Source of the DNA: Drosophila miranda
Lineage: Eukaryota > Arthropoda > Insecta > Diptera > Drosophilidae
Reading direction: 5' to 3'
Length of the DNA: 64,000 nucleotides
Assembly (NCBI RefSeq): GCF_003369915.1
Contig: NC_046673.1
Coordinates: 16,600,001-16,664,000, forward strand
In this document: in pieces, positions 50,609 to 61,332 of the stretch
Position numbering within the stretch: the first letter of the stretch is position 1
How the letters are laid out: every line of letters starts with the position of its first letter
Notes under the pieces: model-generated
Databases searched by the model: none
What the model was told of the DNA's origin: nothing
What the model saw: only the letters and a program-made list of their open reading frames with translations
Position numbers and translations under genes: made by a program

Positions 50609-50934
50609 ATGTCAGACAATGCCAAGAAGAACATCGTACATTTGTATCCGCTCCGTTTCTTCGTTTCGCATTTGAGTACGAGCCAAATATTTAATATTCC
50701 GCTCTTCCGAAAGAGCTGATCGGTGCTTTGGCCAAAGAAAGTCCCTTTTCTCATGCGCACAAATTCAAACATGAGTTTGATTGTATGTGTTGTGCATCGG
50801 AAACTACGCAAATACCTGAAATTGAGACACCATCAGAACCATTAACCATCGAACCTGTTCCTGAAGTCTATTCGCACATTCAATTCGCTCGGAGCAATAT
50901 AAATAGTTCTCAATACTGGGGCAAATGGTTTTAA
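50609..50934 (+). pseudogene. Short ORF pair suggesting one frameshifted small protein
   Basis: An ATG frame at 50609-50719 encodes MSDNAKKNIVHLYPLRFF and continues to a stop after 36 codons. A second frame, open from 50695 to a TAA at 50932-50934, encodes LPKELIGALAKESPF, then a Cys-containing segment (EFDCMCCAS), a Glu/Pro-rich linker and a SSQYWGKWF ending. The two overlap by about 25 nt and both look like ordinary, non-repetitive protein. One gene broken by a frameshift, or an assembly error, is more likely than two genes. The family is unknown. Confidence 0.3.
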
Positions 50935-53195
50935 GGGTCAGCAGGTAACATATGTACAAATTGTTAAAGATTAATTGAATTATTCCTCTGATATTGTGGC
51001 ACTTTTTGCAGAAAAGGGAAGGACTAGTTACTAGAAGCGAACATCCTGATCGAATCGTAGTCCTCTCTGATAGGGTATAAAAAGCGCAAATCAGCCACAA
51101 TTGCCGCTGACAGGCGCAAGCATCCTGCTTTGGCTTTTGTGTGTGTCTTGTCACAGGAGGTATCCATATATCCTCTGTGTGTGTGAGCGTCACTTTGTGG
51201 CTGTCTCCAACTCCTTTTCTATTCCTGTGTGTGTGCGAGTGTGTGTGTGAGCTTGCGGGTGTCTGTGTGCGCTTGGCTTTGACATTATTTGTGCTGCAAG
51301 CTGACAGATTTTCGTTTCGGCAGCATTAAATTGAATTTTGACATTGCTTTGCATACATATGTACATATATCAAGATATAGAGAGCGAGAGAGAGCGAAAA
51401 ACCCCACCATGACTCCCCAGGAACTCCCGAACGATGAGTAGTGCCCCAACAGGCTGATGAACTTCTTGGGTTCCGTTTCGGTTTCGATGCTGCCTCGATC
51501 TTGTGCCAAAAAGCTCAACAGACTGATAAACTTCTTGGTTTCCGTTTCGGTTTCGACGTCTAGGCTAAAAGTTAGGCAATTCCTGGTCAGCACCTTGGGG
51601 CTCACAGGTCACGCGGAGGGGAGGACCACGACCAGGACCAGGACTGTGATGCTGCTGCTGCGTGGCCACCTTGAAAATTAATTTCTCACGTTTCATGTAC
51701 AATTTGTATGGCCGGAAGCATTTTCAATCCGTTGTGGCTGGGGGCCCAGTGCAATAGTGCCCTGCCCATCCTTCCCACCGCCTCTCGCTAATGAAGGTTT
51801 CATATTGCTCTTGTGTTGTTCTGCCAGCTATTCCTTATGTCCCTGCCCCTGCCACTGCCACTGCCACCTCTTGTGGCATGGCACTACCCGAGCACACAAA
51901 TCGCCGCACGTACCAGAAGCTTAACTTCTCTTCCTCACGCCGCTTCTCCTTCCCCTACTCCTTAACGGAATGCAGTCCAGACACACGCACACGCTCACGC
52001 ACACACATTCCGTGCAGTACCCAGTACTTGCAGAGTTCAGGGGTATATTGGCACCGTGAGATTGTATGCAACGCGAAGAATATATACTCTGGGCCATAAG
52101 CTCTTAAAGCTGGTATATATTTGAATGTATCTGGCATTCCAAGCTCTGGCATTCACACTTTAAAGATACTTTTTCAGATATCTCTCCTCTCTTGCGATGG
52201 CTATATTTGTTGAAATTTATCGGGTATTCCAGGGTCGGAATATAGATTGTAACTTTATTGCTTGTTTTGTATTTGGAGCGTGTAAAGTGATTTTTGTGTG
52301 GTCCCTCTGCTTTTCCTTCTGCTGCTGCTGGCTTTGGTTATTAGCTTCCTTCCACTGGGCTTCGTATTCCTATTCTCTTTCTTCCACCACTTTGTCCGTT
52401 CGTGGTCTCCAGTGCCCGTTGGCCAGTGCCCAGTCCAAGTCCCAGTCCAAGTCCTAGTTCCATTCCGTTTGCGTGTGTTTGTCCAAATTGCACGGGATTA
52501 TGGGTCTTAATTTTATGATTGCTTCTTTAATCAGCCTCTGTAACTGCACGCCAATTATGTCCGGGTCCGTGCTAATTGTTTCTGTTTCTGTTCCAGTCTT
52601 GGCTTTATCCCCCTCCACCTCCACCTCCACCTCTCTCCTCGCCGACAACGCCTTCCGAGGATTGTTCCTGTAATCGATGTGTGTTATTTGCGATTAGTCG
52701 AGCACCAAATGAGCTGGACGGTCCGGACAAGAATGACTTGCCCATCACGTATTTCGGTCTCTCCTCTCCCTCTCCACCAGCTGGAGTCCAGCCTCGCCTG
52801 CCACTCATTTGTCTCCGTGGCATGGGGCAGAATGACACAGTGGCAGGGAGGCGGACAGGGCAGCCAGAGCTACAAGTAGACATAATGAATGCATGCTTAA
52901 CCGTAATAAAATGTTGCGGCATTTCGTACAACCTGCAAAACATGGATGAATCTGAAACGAACCGCCTCCCGCACCACCGCAAACTACGAGTAAGAGTACA
53001 TGCAACCACATGAGTGGCTGCTCGTACTTGCAACACATGCTTTCTCACTGTCTTTCCCGTGCACAGTGTGGTCGGAGGGCCAAGAAGATTATCCACAAAA
53101 ATAAAGGACCACACCTTAAAAGATGAAATAAGCAATGTCGAAAACAGTCGACATTGGAGCTATTTTTGGAAAAACTGGAAAAACCTTCTTGGCAA

Positions 53196-53357
53196 ACTGT
53201 GGCGACTCTGTGGCCTCACTGTGGCCTCACTGTGGCCTCACTGTGGCCTCACTGTGTCCTCACTGTGGCCTCACTGTGGCCTCACTGTGGCCTCACTGTG
53301 GCCTCACTGTGGCCCCACTGTGGCCTCAATTTAGCCCCATTGTAGCCCCACTGTATG
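53196..53357. repeat. 12-bp minisatellite, about 13 units
   Basis: Tandem copies of CTGTGGCCTCAC span the interval. One unit reads GTGTCC for GTGGCC, and the last three are more diverged (CCCCAC, TTTAGCCCC). Because the unit is a multiple of three, every frame across it is open and encodes short repeats such as LWPHCGLTVAS. The open frames here are therefore repeat artefacts, not genes. Confidence 0.9.
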
Positions 53358-54804
53358 GTGGCAAACATATTATGAGTGAAGAACAAGGCAATCAAATATT
53401 TTACATCCGTCCCCACACTGTCAGATGTCGGATCCAGCAAAGCAAAGCCAATAGGGACATCAACGACCAACGAATCCTCCATCAAGTATTAACGAAATAG
53501 ATAAAAAAAAATCTCCTGAAAATATATTAGATTTTATATTGATTTATATCAATTTGGGCAATTTTAAAAATCGAGTTTCACGAATTTAACAAATATTTTG
53601 AGCCTCTGCTAGGGCCACACCCAACATTTGCATGGAACTCTGTTCCGGTATCATTTTCAAATTGATTACAACATAGCTGATGGGACTGGATCCAAAGATT
53701 AATTGGCTAATATTGGGCTGCGTAAACCAACATTGGCACAACTTTCTGAAATTAGTCTCATCGAAGGATTGCCTCAGGTTCTGCCGTTGGCCGTAAAATC
53801 CCCTTCTGTTTTTTTTTCCGTGCGAATGTCACACTTTTTTGCCATGTGCGAATGCGTATCTTGATAACGAAAAGTGCCCAATTACAGGTCTAATTAAGAG
53901 CTAGTATCCGTTTTATTTATTCATACGACCGTCGTGTGCGACATCATGGAAATGCCCGTTCAACAATTTGGTTTATAATCGTGATTTCGATATGTTTTTA
54001 CGACTTTGATTGAATAAATTCTCATTCATTAGTTTTTCTGTATTTAACACGCATTCACAGACGAACGCGATTTCACTTAAATGTTTCATTCGAGCTTTTT
54101 ACACTCGATTCCTGACATTCCCATTTCTGCAGTTCTTTTTCTTGTGCTTGCGAGAGGCTTGTCAACGCTGCGATACATTTTATTTGCATTAAGTGGAACC
54201 CCCCTCCCCCACTAAAATTCTGTTACATTTTTTGCGGGGTTTCCAGGCCCATCCAGTTGAAATAAAGAAATGTTCAGTGATTTTCAGTGCTTTTTCTGTT
54301 TATTTCATTATCCTTGCCAAAATTTAATATACACGGTTGTCCCTAGCCAGGTAAGCAGCCAGAAGCCATCCCCTTGCCAGGAACCTTAAACCATCAAGGT
54401 TGTCGGCCACTTTCTGATGTTTTCCGACCACCTCCAGGTAATTTTCGAATCATTTTTACTCGTAGATTGTAAAGTTGATTTCAATATCTTCTTCATCTCC
54501 AACCAACTCCAAACTATAATTTGATTCCGTTTTTTTCCATTTCGGACCGGATTCTTCTTTCTAGAGCGCATATTTACTCTTCGGCTTTAGCATCAGCTCT
54601 ACTTAATTCCCATATCGCACTCGATCCCACTCATCGACATCGGAAAGAGAAAACAGAAGGCTAGGTCTATTTTAAAGTCAAATACCTAATACAAGGGGCT
54701 ATTGAAATCTCAAAATTTTTGGAATATAAAATAAACTTATTTTTATTTACAATTTGTTCGGCTATTTCTATCGCGCTTTTCGCGCATACATTCGCACGTA
54801 TACA

Positions 54805-56625
54805 ATGATGTTCGCTCTCTGGATTTTCGTAGTCCTTGGCGTTGGGTTGGCGCGGGGCAGCGGTGGCGGCACAAAATGGCTCTGCAGCCAGACAACCTTC
54901 TGTACGACCGAGAGTGAGATGGTGGAAGGGGAAAACTACAAAAGCGAGCGCTTCGAGAGCCAGCGGGACTGCCGGCTGTCCTGCGGCAAGTACGGCTCCG
55001 TTTGGCCAATGCCGACGGCGAAGGTCAGTCTGTCTCATAATCGAGTGCACTTCGATCCCCAGAAGATACACTTCGATGTGAGGGCGCCCAGTAAGGCGAC
55101 CAGTCAGTTCCTGGACGAGGCACGACGCCTGTTCTTGGGTAATCTGCGCAAAGAGTGCCGCCGCGACTGCAAGCTGGCCAGCAGCGCGAAGATCGTGGTC
55201 AAGGCCAACGTGATCAGCGAAAGCCTGGTCCTTGACTGGCGCACGCACGAGAACTATAAGCTGGTCATCAACACAACGAAGGCCACGGGCACCGTTGTGA
55301 ACATCCAGGCCACGACGGTGTACGGAGCGAGGCATGCCTTCGAGACGGTGAGCAATCTGGTAACGGGCAGCGCGGCCAGTGGCCTGCTGCTGGTCAGCGA
55401 TGTCATCATCTCCGACCGTCCAGTCTACGCACATCGCGGCTTGATGCTGGACACTTCACGGAACTTCATACCCCTGTCGTATGTGCGGAAAACCATCGAC
55501 GGCATGGCCGCCTCCAAGATGAATGTGCTCCACTGGCACGTGGTGGACGCTCACAGCTTCCCGCTGGAGATCACCCGAGTGCCCCAGATGCGGATCTACG
55601 GAGCCTATTCCAGCTCGCAGACCTACTCCCACAAGGAAGTCGTCCAGCTGATGAAGTACGCCCGCCTCAGGGGCATCCGCATCATCATAGAGATCGATGG
55701 GCCTGCGCACGCCCACAGCGGCTGGCAGTGGGGCCCAGAGGAGGGGCTGGGTCACTTGTCCGTGTGCCTGAACAGGATTCGCTGGGAGTCCTACTGCGCG
55801 GCTCCACCTTGCGGCCAACTGAATCCCATGAACGAAAACATGTACACGGTGCTGAAGGAGATCTTCCACCAGGTGGCAGAGATGGGGGCACCGGAGGAAA
55901 CCATACACATGGGCGGCGACGAGGTGTACTTGTCGTGCTGGAACACCACAAAGCAGATCCGAGACAAGATGCTGGACGAGGGCTACGATCTCAGTGAGAA
56001 GAGCTTCTTCCGCCTCTGGGCGCAGTTCCATCAGCGCAATCTCCTGGCCTGGGAGGAGATCAACCAGCGCATGTATCCCGGCATTCCAGAGCCCAAGCCG
56101 GTCATTCTCTGGTCCAGCCCCCTGACGGATCCCCTCGCCATCGAGAACTACCTGCCCAAGAATCGGTTCATCATCCAGACCTGGGTCGACTCTCACGAGC
56201 CGCTAAACAAGATGCTGCTGTCCCGAGGCTACCGCATCATTGTCTCCACCAGGGATGCCTGGTATCTGGACCATGGCTTCTACGGTAGCACCGAGTACCA
56301 CACCTGGCGGACCGTATACAATAACAAGCTGCCGAAAAGTCGCGATCGGCGGCAGGTCCTTGGCGGCGAGGTGTGCATGTGGAGCGAATCAGTCGATCAA
56401 AACTCGTTGGAGTCACGCATCTGGCCGCGAGCTGGGGCCGCCGCCGAGCGGCTCTGGTCGAATCCAAAGGAAGCGCCTGAGCTGATAGAGCGCCGCTTCT
56501 ATCGTTATCGGGATCGTCTCGTCGACCGTGGCATCCACGCGGATGCCGTAACCCCTCGCTACTGTGTCCTTCACGAGGGAATGTGCGAACACTATTTTTA
56601 CGACACAGATAATAAATACCTCTGA
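54805..56625 (+). CDS. Hexo2: Beta-N-acetylhexosaminidase, GH20 family
   Basis: A single-exon gene of 606 aa. The start is the first of two consecutive ATG codons; the frame is open upstream but only with TTG. Residues 1-18 (MMFALWIFVVLGVGLARG) form a signal peptide, so the enzyme enters the secretory or lysosomal route. A Cys-containing N-terminal domain of the GH20b type spans about 30-215. The catalytic TIM barrel follows, with HRGLMLDTSRNF near 228, HWHVVDAHSFPLE near 260, and HMGGDEVYLSCW with the catalytic Asp372-Glu373 pair. Later come WEEIN, WVDSH and VLGGEVCMWSE. GH20 enzymes remove terminal GlcNAc/GalNAc by substrate-assisted catalysis, and all key residues seem intact. Length matches Drosophila Hexo1/Hexo2 (about 620 aa). 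Hexo2 is chosen because the neighbour CCT2 is also X-linked in D. melanogaster as I recall; Hexo1 is the alternative. An AATAAA overlaps the last codons. Confidence 0.85.
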   Translation: MMFALWIFVVLGVGLARGSGGGTKWLCSQTTFCTTESEMVEGENYKSERFESQRDCRLSCGKYGSVWPMPTAKVSLSHNRVHFDPQKIHFDVRAPSKATSQFLDEARRLFLGNLRKECRRDCKLASSAKIVVKANVISESLVLDWRTHENYKLVINTTKATGTVVNIQATTVYGARHAFETVSNLVTGSAASGLLLVSDVIISDRPVYAHRGLMLDTSRNFIPLSYVRKTIDGMAASKMNVLHWHVVDAHSFPLEITRVPQMRIYGAYSSSQTYSHKEVVQLMKYARLRGIRIIIEIDGPAHAHSGWQWGPEEGLGHLSVCLNRIRWESYCAAPPCGQLNPMNENMYTVLKEIFHQVAEMGAPEETIHMGGDEVYLSCWNTTKQIRDKMLDEGYDLSEKSFFRLWAQFHQRNLLAWEEINQRMYPGIPEPKPVILWSSPLTDPLAIENYLPKNRFIIQTWVDSHEPLNKMLLSRGYRIIVSTRDAWYLDHGFYGSTEYHTWRTVYNNKLPKSRDRRQVLGGEVCMWSESVDQNSLESRIWPRAGAAAERLWSNPKEAPELIERRFYRYRDRLVDRGIHADAVTPRYCVLHEGMCEHYFYDTDNKYL

Positions 56626-58380
56626 AAGCAGTTTCGTGGACTGAATGATGTGTCCTTTCGTCCTACTTATAAGCAAAAGAATGTACATATACCAGGGTTC
56701 CCAAAGCAGTTAGCATCCAATAGGCACAATATATGTGAACCAAATATGTGCCTCTGGTGTATCTCTCTCTCTCCCTTTCTTGCGTCTCACTGCAGAGAGA
56801 GTGAATGAGATGGTGCGGTCTCTTGAAGTACAGAGCATTGAAAGATCTAGATTTATTGGTCTTCAAACTTCAAGGGCATTTAAAAATCGAAGCACAGCCG
56901 GGCAGCCAGCTTTCTTACTGTTTTTTTTTTCGCCAAAAAACAAAAACTTTGTGGGAGTTTTTTTCGGTGAAGCCTAATTGCGGATTACACTTGCCGCGCC
57001 GCACCGCACCGCACCAGAGCATGCGTGCCACGTTCTTGGTGGAGCAGCTACGTAGCCCAAAAAACCTAACCCCCAACTAATTATAACTTTGATGCAGTCG
57101 ACCCGAAAACCTTTGAAGCGCTTTTACGCGGATTTCTCGTTTTCCTCTTTTTGGCGGCTTCAAAGTGCCTTTCCCGCTTCCCTACCTTTTCCCCCTGCCC
57201 TTTCGCTGCCAATGACAACGTGGCTGCCCAAAGTAAAATCTAGGCGCCAAGGCTCCAAATGCGTCCTGGAGAGAGGAAGAGATGGACTGAGCTTATCATC
57301 TGCGGAGGGGAGTCGAGCGAGAGAGAGAGAGAGAGAGCTTTTAGGCGAATTTTCAAGCAAAGCGATTCCAAGGCGAATGTTTGGAGAGTCATTAAGTGAA
57401 GTTTATTAAGTGCCCGAGCAGATAACCCAAATGAGTGCATGCCAAATGGAAGGCCAACGCAGTTTCCACTCATATCGACACCCCCCACCCAACCGACCAA
57501 CCGACCGTCGCGATCCATCCCTGTGCCCTATGCCTATGCAAATACATAGCTCATGCTGAGGGAAAACTTTCCCACAAGAACTCCACAGAGAGAGGGAGAG
57601 AGAGAGAGAGAGAGAGGGAGAGCGTTAGAGAGAGCAGTGTATGTATAAAAACGAGATAACAAACAAATTGCCAGTGCAATTGCAAACTTGAGATTATCGC
57701 CAGCCCCGCATTACTCGTGCTTAACTTTACACAACTTAACCTAAGTTTACTATAGTTTCAAGAGCCGCGGTGGGGGGTCTGTCCGCGACCGGTCCTTATC
57801 GCATGCGGCTGATGTAAAAATAATATCCATTGTTGCCCAAGAAACTTTTAATGATAAGCAACAAGCCCAACCGCGCTGACCACAATTAATATTAAAACTT
57901 TTTGCATTTGTGTTTAAGGGCATTCTGGTCAGCAGAAGACAACAATGTTCCACAATTATGGAGTAACAAGCAATTCAAGCTTCGCGCCCACAATCGATAC
58001 AAATATCGACACCATTCTCCAGTGCAAGGCCAATAGCTGTCTGCCATGACACCAGCCAGAGCTGTTACTAGTTATTACCAAAATCTACCAACAAGTTGGC
58101 AGCTCTACAAATATATTATCAACAAAAAAATGTATATCGATAAATTGATAGCATATAATACAGGTATATTAACGAATATAGGGTATAGTAACATCCATAC
58201 GCAGGTATCTTGCATTTTCACTCTCTCAAATCGTACTACCGTGCATCACTTATTCCACTCGATTGAATTCATATCATTGTCACTCATTCAAACAATTTCA
58301 CTTTGGCGCGCAGCTCATGTCGATAGTGCCATCGATAGTTCTCCACCTCTAGATCACACTGTATTCCGCCCAGGGTGACC
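56626..58380. other. Intergenic region between Hexo2 and CCT2
   Basis: No supportable exon. It contains GA-rich tracts near 57316-57338 and 57586-57623. At 58318-58362 there is a promoter-like cluster with TCGATAGTGCCATCGATAG and GATCACACTG. The latter resembles Motif 1 and could mark an alternative or former transcription start, but no gene was found to pair with it. Confidence 0.45.
57586..57623. repeat. (GA)n tract
   Basis: A GA dinucleotide run with occasional GGGA interruptions, between Hexo2 and CCT2. A candidate GAGA factor/CLAMP binding tract by motif only. Confidence 0.8.
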
Positions 58381-58384
58381 GCTT

Positions 58385-58800
58385 ACGGTATATTTAATAC
58401 TTTTCGGTATTTTTTAGGTCAAAATTGAACCGACGGTATGTTTACGGTATATCGGTATGTAATGGCATATTTTGCCAGTTTCATCAATCTATTAAATTTC
58501 ATTTTCAACGTTAAATAGAAATCCAATAAAAGCAATTATTTAAATTAAATCAATCAAGTAGAAAATTGATTAATCAATCGTATAAAACTATGTGGGCATG
58601 GCTAAATGTTCTATAAAGCTGGGAATATTCGACAGAATATCAAAAACGAGGAATATGTATAACAGAACTTGACTTCGTCAGTATATTTGCGGTATATTTT
58701 TTAAATGAGATGTATGTTTCGGTATATTTCTGACGGTCGGACGGCATATTTTATCGATAGGTCCGCGGTCACACTGATTCCGCCATTTTCCTTTGTTGCG
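58385..58800 (+). promoter_or_regulatory. CCT2 housekeeping core promoter: Motif 6 array, DRE, Motif 1
   Basis: A DRE (TATCGATA, 58752-58759) lies 6 bp upstream of a perfect Motif 1 (CGGTCACACTG, 58766-58776). These two motifs are characteristic of TATA-less broad promoters of Drosophila housekeeping genes. Upstream, at least four Motif 6-like elements (CGGTATATTT or CGGTATTTTT) occur near 58386, 58404, 58690 and 58720, with further partial copies. The transcription start is expected about 10-40 bp downstream of Motif 1, around 58780-58810. The order and strand fit CCT2 transcription. Confidence 0.8.
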
Positions 58801-59308
58801 CCGTGTTGGTATTCGTGAATTCTGTGATCAAAATTTATTAATTAAACATAGAAAATGGTAAATTGAAATCAAACAGATATATTTATTTAATTGTTTACAG
58901 TGCAAGTGATAAGTTGAGCGTATAGTTTGTTAGTTTTCATTGATAATTCCATACAATTAGGCATTTTCATTTGCCGGGTGTGTGGTCGGGCCCATGACTC
59001 GAGCTCCGCACAAGCCCAAGCCATTTTGACAGGCGGCCGCTCCGCACGTGAGCGAGCGCGTTACCTTCCAGAATGGTCTTAATATTGTCGGAATGACAAT
59101 GGTTTTCTTTAAAATGAGATGCAATTATTACAAAATGAGCAAGAGTAGAACTTTCTAGATGCAATCCACGCCGTTTTGTAGATGTTCGAGCGATGAATCA
59201 CTCGCCGCTCTCTCGCCATTTTAGGGGTTAGGTCGAGGCGATGAGACGGGAGAACGAAATTAGCTGAGACACTCAACAACAAATGTTTACTTTTCCCGTA
59301 CACAGGAG

Positions 59309-61332
59309 ATGTCTCTAAATCCCGTGCGCGTGCTCAAGAATGAGGCGCAGGAGGAGAAGGCCGAAATGGCTCGTCTCTCCTCGTTCATTGGCGCCATTGC
59401 TATCGGCGATCTGGTGAAGAGCACACTGGGGCCCAAGGGTATGGATAAAATTCTGGTGGCCAACGGCCGTAATGCCGGCCAGGTGGAGGTGACCAATGAT
59501 GGTGCCACCATATTGCGTGCTGTGGGCGTTGACAATCCAGCAGCAAAGATTCTGGTCGACATGTCGCGTGTGCAAGACGAAGAGGTTGGCGATGGCACCA
59601 CCTCGGTCACTGTACTGGCCGCCGAACTGTTGCGCGAGGCCGAGAAGCTGGTCGAACAGAAGCTCCACCCACAGATCATTGTCTCCGGCTGGCGCATGGC
59701 CACCCAAGTGGCCCTCGAGGCCCTGACTGCCGTTGCCCAGGACAACTCTGCCAACGTTGAGACATTCAAGGCAGATCTACTTAACATTGCCCGTACCACA
59801 CTGTCCTCCAAGATCCTGCACCAGCACAAGGAGTTCTTTGCGAATCTCGCCGTTGAGGCTGTCCTCCGTCTGAAGGGCTCCGGCGAGCTCAAGTCCATAC
59901 AGATAATAAAGAAGTCTGGCGGCACTTTGGATGATTCGTTCCTGGATGATGGTTTCCTGCTGGACAAGAAGCCAGGTGTACATCAGCCACAGCGCGTAAG
60001 TATAAATGAAACCCCTGTACCTCCACCCAACCATGCTGCTCTCATTCTGCTGCTACTGCTGCTGCATATTTACGCGTCAAAATGACTGTGAGCTATGTGT
60101 TTTTGATCTCATATCACAGCCATTTTGACGAGTTTGATGTGCAGTCCCACTCCATCAATTGCAGAGTGGAGCTTTTCCAGTGTTGTACAATCGAAACGAA
60201 CGCGCGTGACTTTGCAAAGAAACCGTAAATGAAAACACAAATTCAATTATTTCAAAAGTGTGAATAAAATGCCGTTGAAAACCGCGTGTAGTAGTGTTTT
60301 GATTCCGATTTGTTGTGTATATTTTAGCATTGTTCCCCCTCTACCTCTCTTTAGATTGAAAATGCCAAAATTCTCATTGCCAATACGCCCATGGACACGG
60401 ACAAGATCAAGGTGTTCGGCAGCACCATTAAGGTCGATTCGTTGGCCAAAATCGCCGACCTGGAGATGGCCGAAAAGGAGAAGATGAAGGAGAAAGTCAA
60501 CAAGATTCTCAAGCACAAATGCAATGTGTTCATCAATCGCCAGCTGATCTACAACTATCCCGAACAGCTCTTCGCCGATGCCAAGGTGATGGCCATCGAA
60601 CATGCCGATTTTGATGGCATCGAGCGTCTGGCCTACTGCACTGGCGGTGAGATTGCCTCCACCTTTGAGAATCCATCGCTCGTGAAGCTGGGCGAGTGCG
60701 ATGTGATCGAACAGATCATGATCGGTGAAGACACACTGTTGCGTTTCAGTGGCGTTAAGCTGGGCGAGGCCTGCACGATTGTCATCCGCGGTGCCACCCA
60801 ACAGATTCTGGATGAGGCCGATCGTTCGCTGCACGATGCTCTCTGTGTGCTGGCTGCCACGGTTAAGGAGTCGCTCATCATTTACGGTGGCGGCTGCTCA
60901 GAGGCCCTCATGGCTAATGCTGTGTTCAAGAAGGCCGCTCTGACCTCCGGCAAGGAAGCCATTGCCATTGAGGCCTTTGGACGTAAGTTTCCCTAGATCT
61001 CTTTCGAAATGATTAGCATAGATATTGATTGCTTTTCTTTTCTAGGAGCTCTGCTGTCGCTGCCCACTGCCATTGCCGATAATGCTGGCTACGATTCCGC
61101 TCAGCTGGTCTCTGAGCTGCGCGCGGGTCATGCCCAGGGCAAGAACCAGTTGGGCCTGGACATGGACGAGGGCAAGGTGGCCAATGTACGGGAGTTGGGC
61201 ATCACCGAGTCGTTTGCCGTCAAGCGACAGGTGCTCCTGTCTGCCTCGGAGGCTGCCGAAATGATACTGCGAGTGGACAACATCATCAAGTGTGCGCCAC
61301 GCCGTCGTGTGCCCGATCGTGGCTACTGCTAG
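59309..61332 (+). CDS. CCT2: T-complex chaperonin subunit CCT2 (TCP-1 beta)
   Basis: Three coding exons, 59309-59995, 60355-60982 and 61046-61332, give 533 aa, matching the roughly 535 aa of animal CCT2. The protein is the beta subunit of the eight-member cytosolic TRiC/CCT ring, which folds actin, tubulin and WD-repeat proteins using ATP. Group II chaperonin motifs are intact: the P-loop-like [10 protein letters not shown] near residue 44, the NDGATIL motif, the catalytic GDGTTSV, and GGGCSE in the C-terminal equatorial domain. The sequence follows animal CCT2 throughout ([20 protein letters not shown] after the first intron, [17 protein letters not shown] at the end). A 5' UTR intron probably ends at 59305 (CACAG). 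A possible donor at 58857 directly follows an ATG that would be in frame (Met-Glu extension). The first coding intron carries mir-13b. D. melanogaster CG7033 has the same arrangement. Confidence 0.97.
60069..60140 (+). ncRNA. mir-13b-2: mir-13b-2 microRNA precursor in the CCT2 intron
   Basis: A near-perfect hairpin lies within the first coding intron of CCT2, on the same strand. The 5' arm is 60075-60097 (CGTCAAAATGACTGTGAGC) and the 3' arm 60112-60133. The 3' arm starts TATCACAGC and continues CATTTTGACGAGT. This is the full mature miR-13b sequence as I recall it, with the miR-2/13 family seed ATCACAG. The loop is about 14 nt. In D. melanogaster mir-13b-2 sits in an intron of CG7033 (CCT2) on the X, which fixes orthology. 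miR-2/13 family members repress pro-apoptotic genes such as reaper, grim and sickle. The microRNA is expected to be processed from the CCT2 transcript by Drosha. Confidence 0.96.

Larger units (their letters stand above)
37780..54700. other. Gene-poor stretch with transposon relics
   Basis: Apart from the items listed separately, I see no exon that can be supported. Open frames such as those near 43042-43428 (Lys/Arg/Glu-rich) and 46694-46879 (Ser/Lys/Thr-rich) are low-complexity and lack support. Repeated elements, G-rich arrays and long AT-rich intervals (for example 48960-49800) fill the region. Confidence 0.55.

Noticed and set aside
53014-53500. Overlapping open frames of 63-121 codons with LWPHCGLT repeats
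   Set aside because: Produced by the 12-bp minisatellite, whose unit length is a multiple of three.
54667-56196. Long minus-strand frames over the hexosaminidase (246-255 codons)
   Set aside because: Antisense shadows of a GC-rich, codon-biased real gene; no motif on that strand.
59287-59967. 226-codon minus-strand frame over CCT2 exon 1
   Set aside because: Antisense shadow of the conserved chaperonin coding exon.
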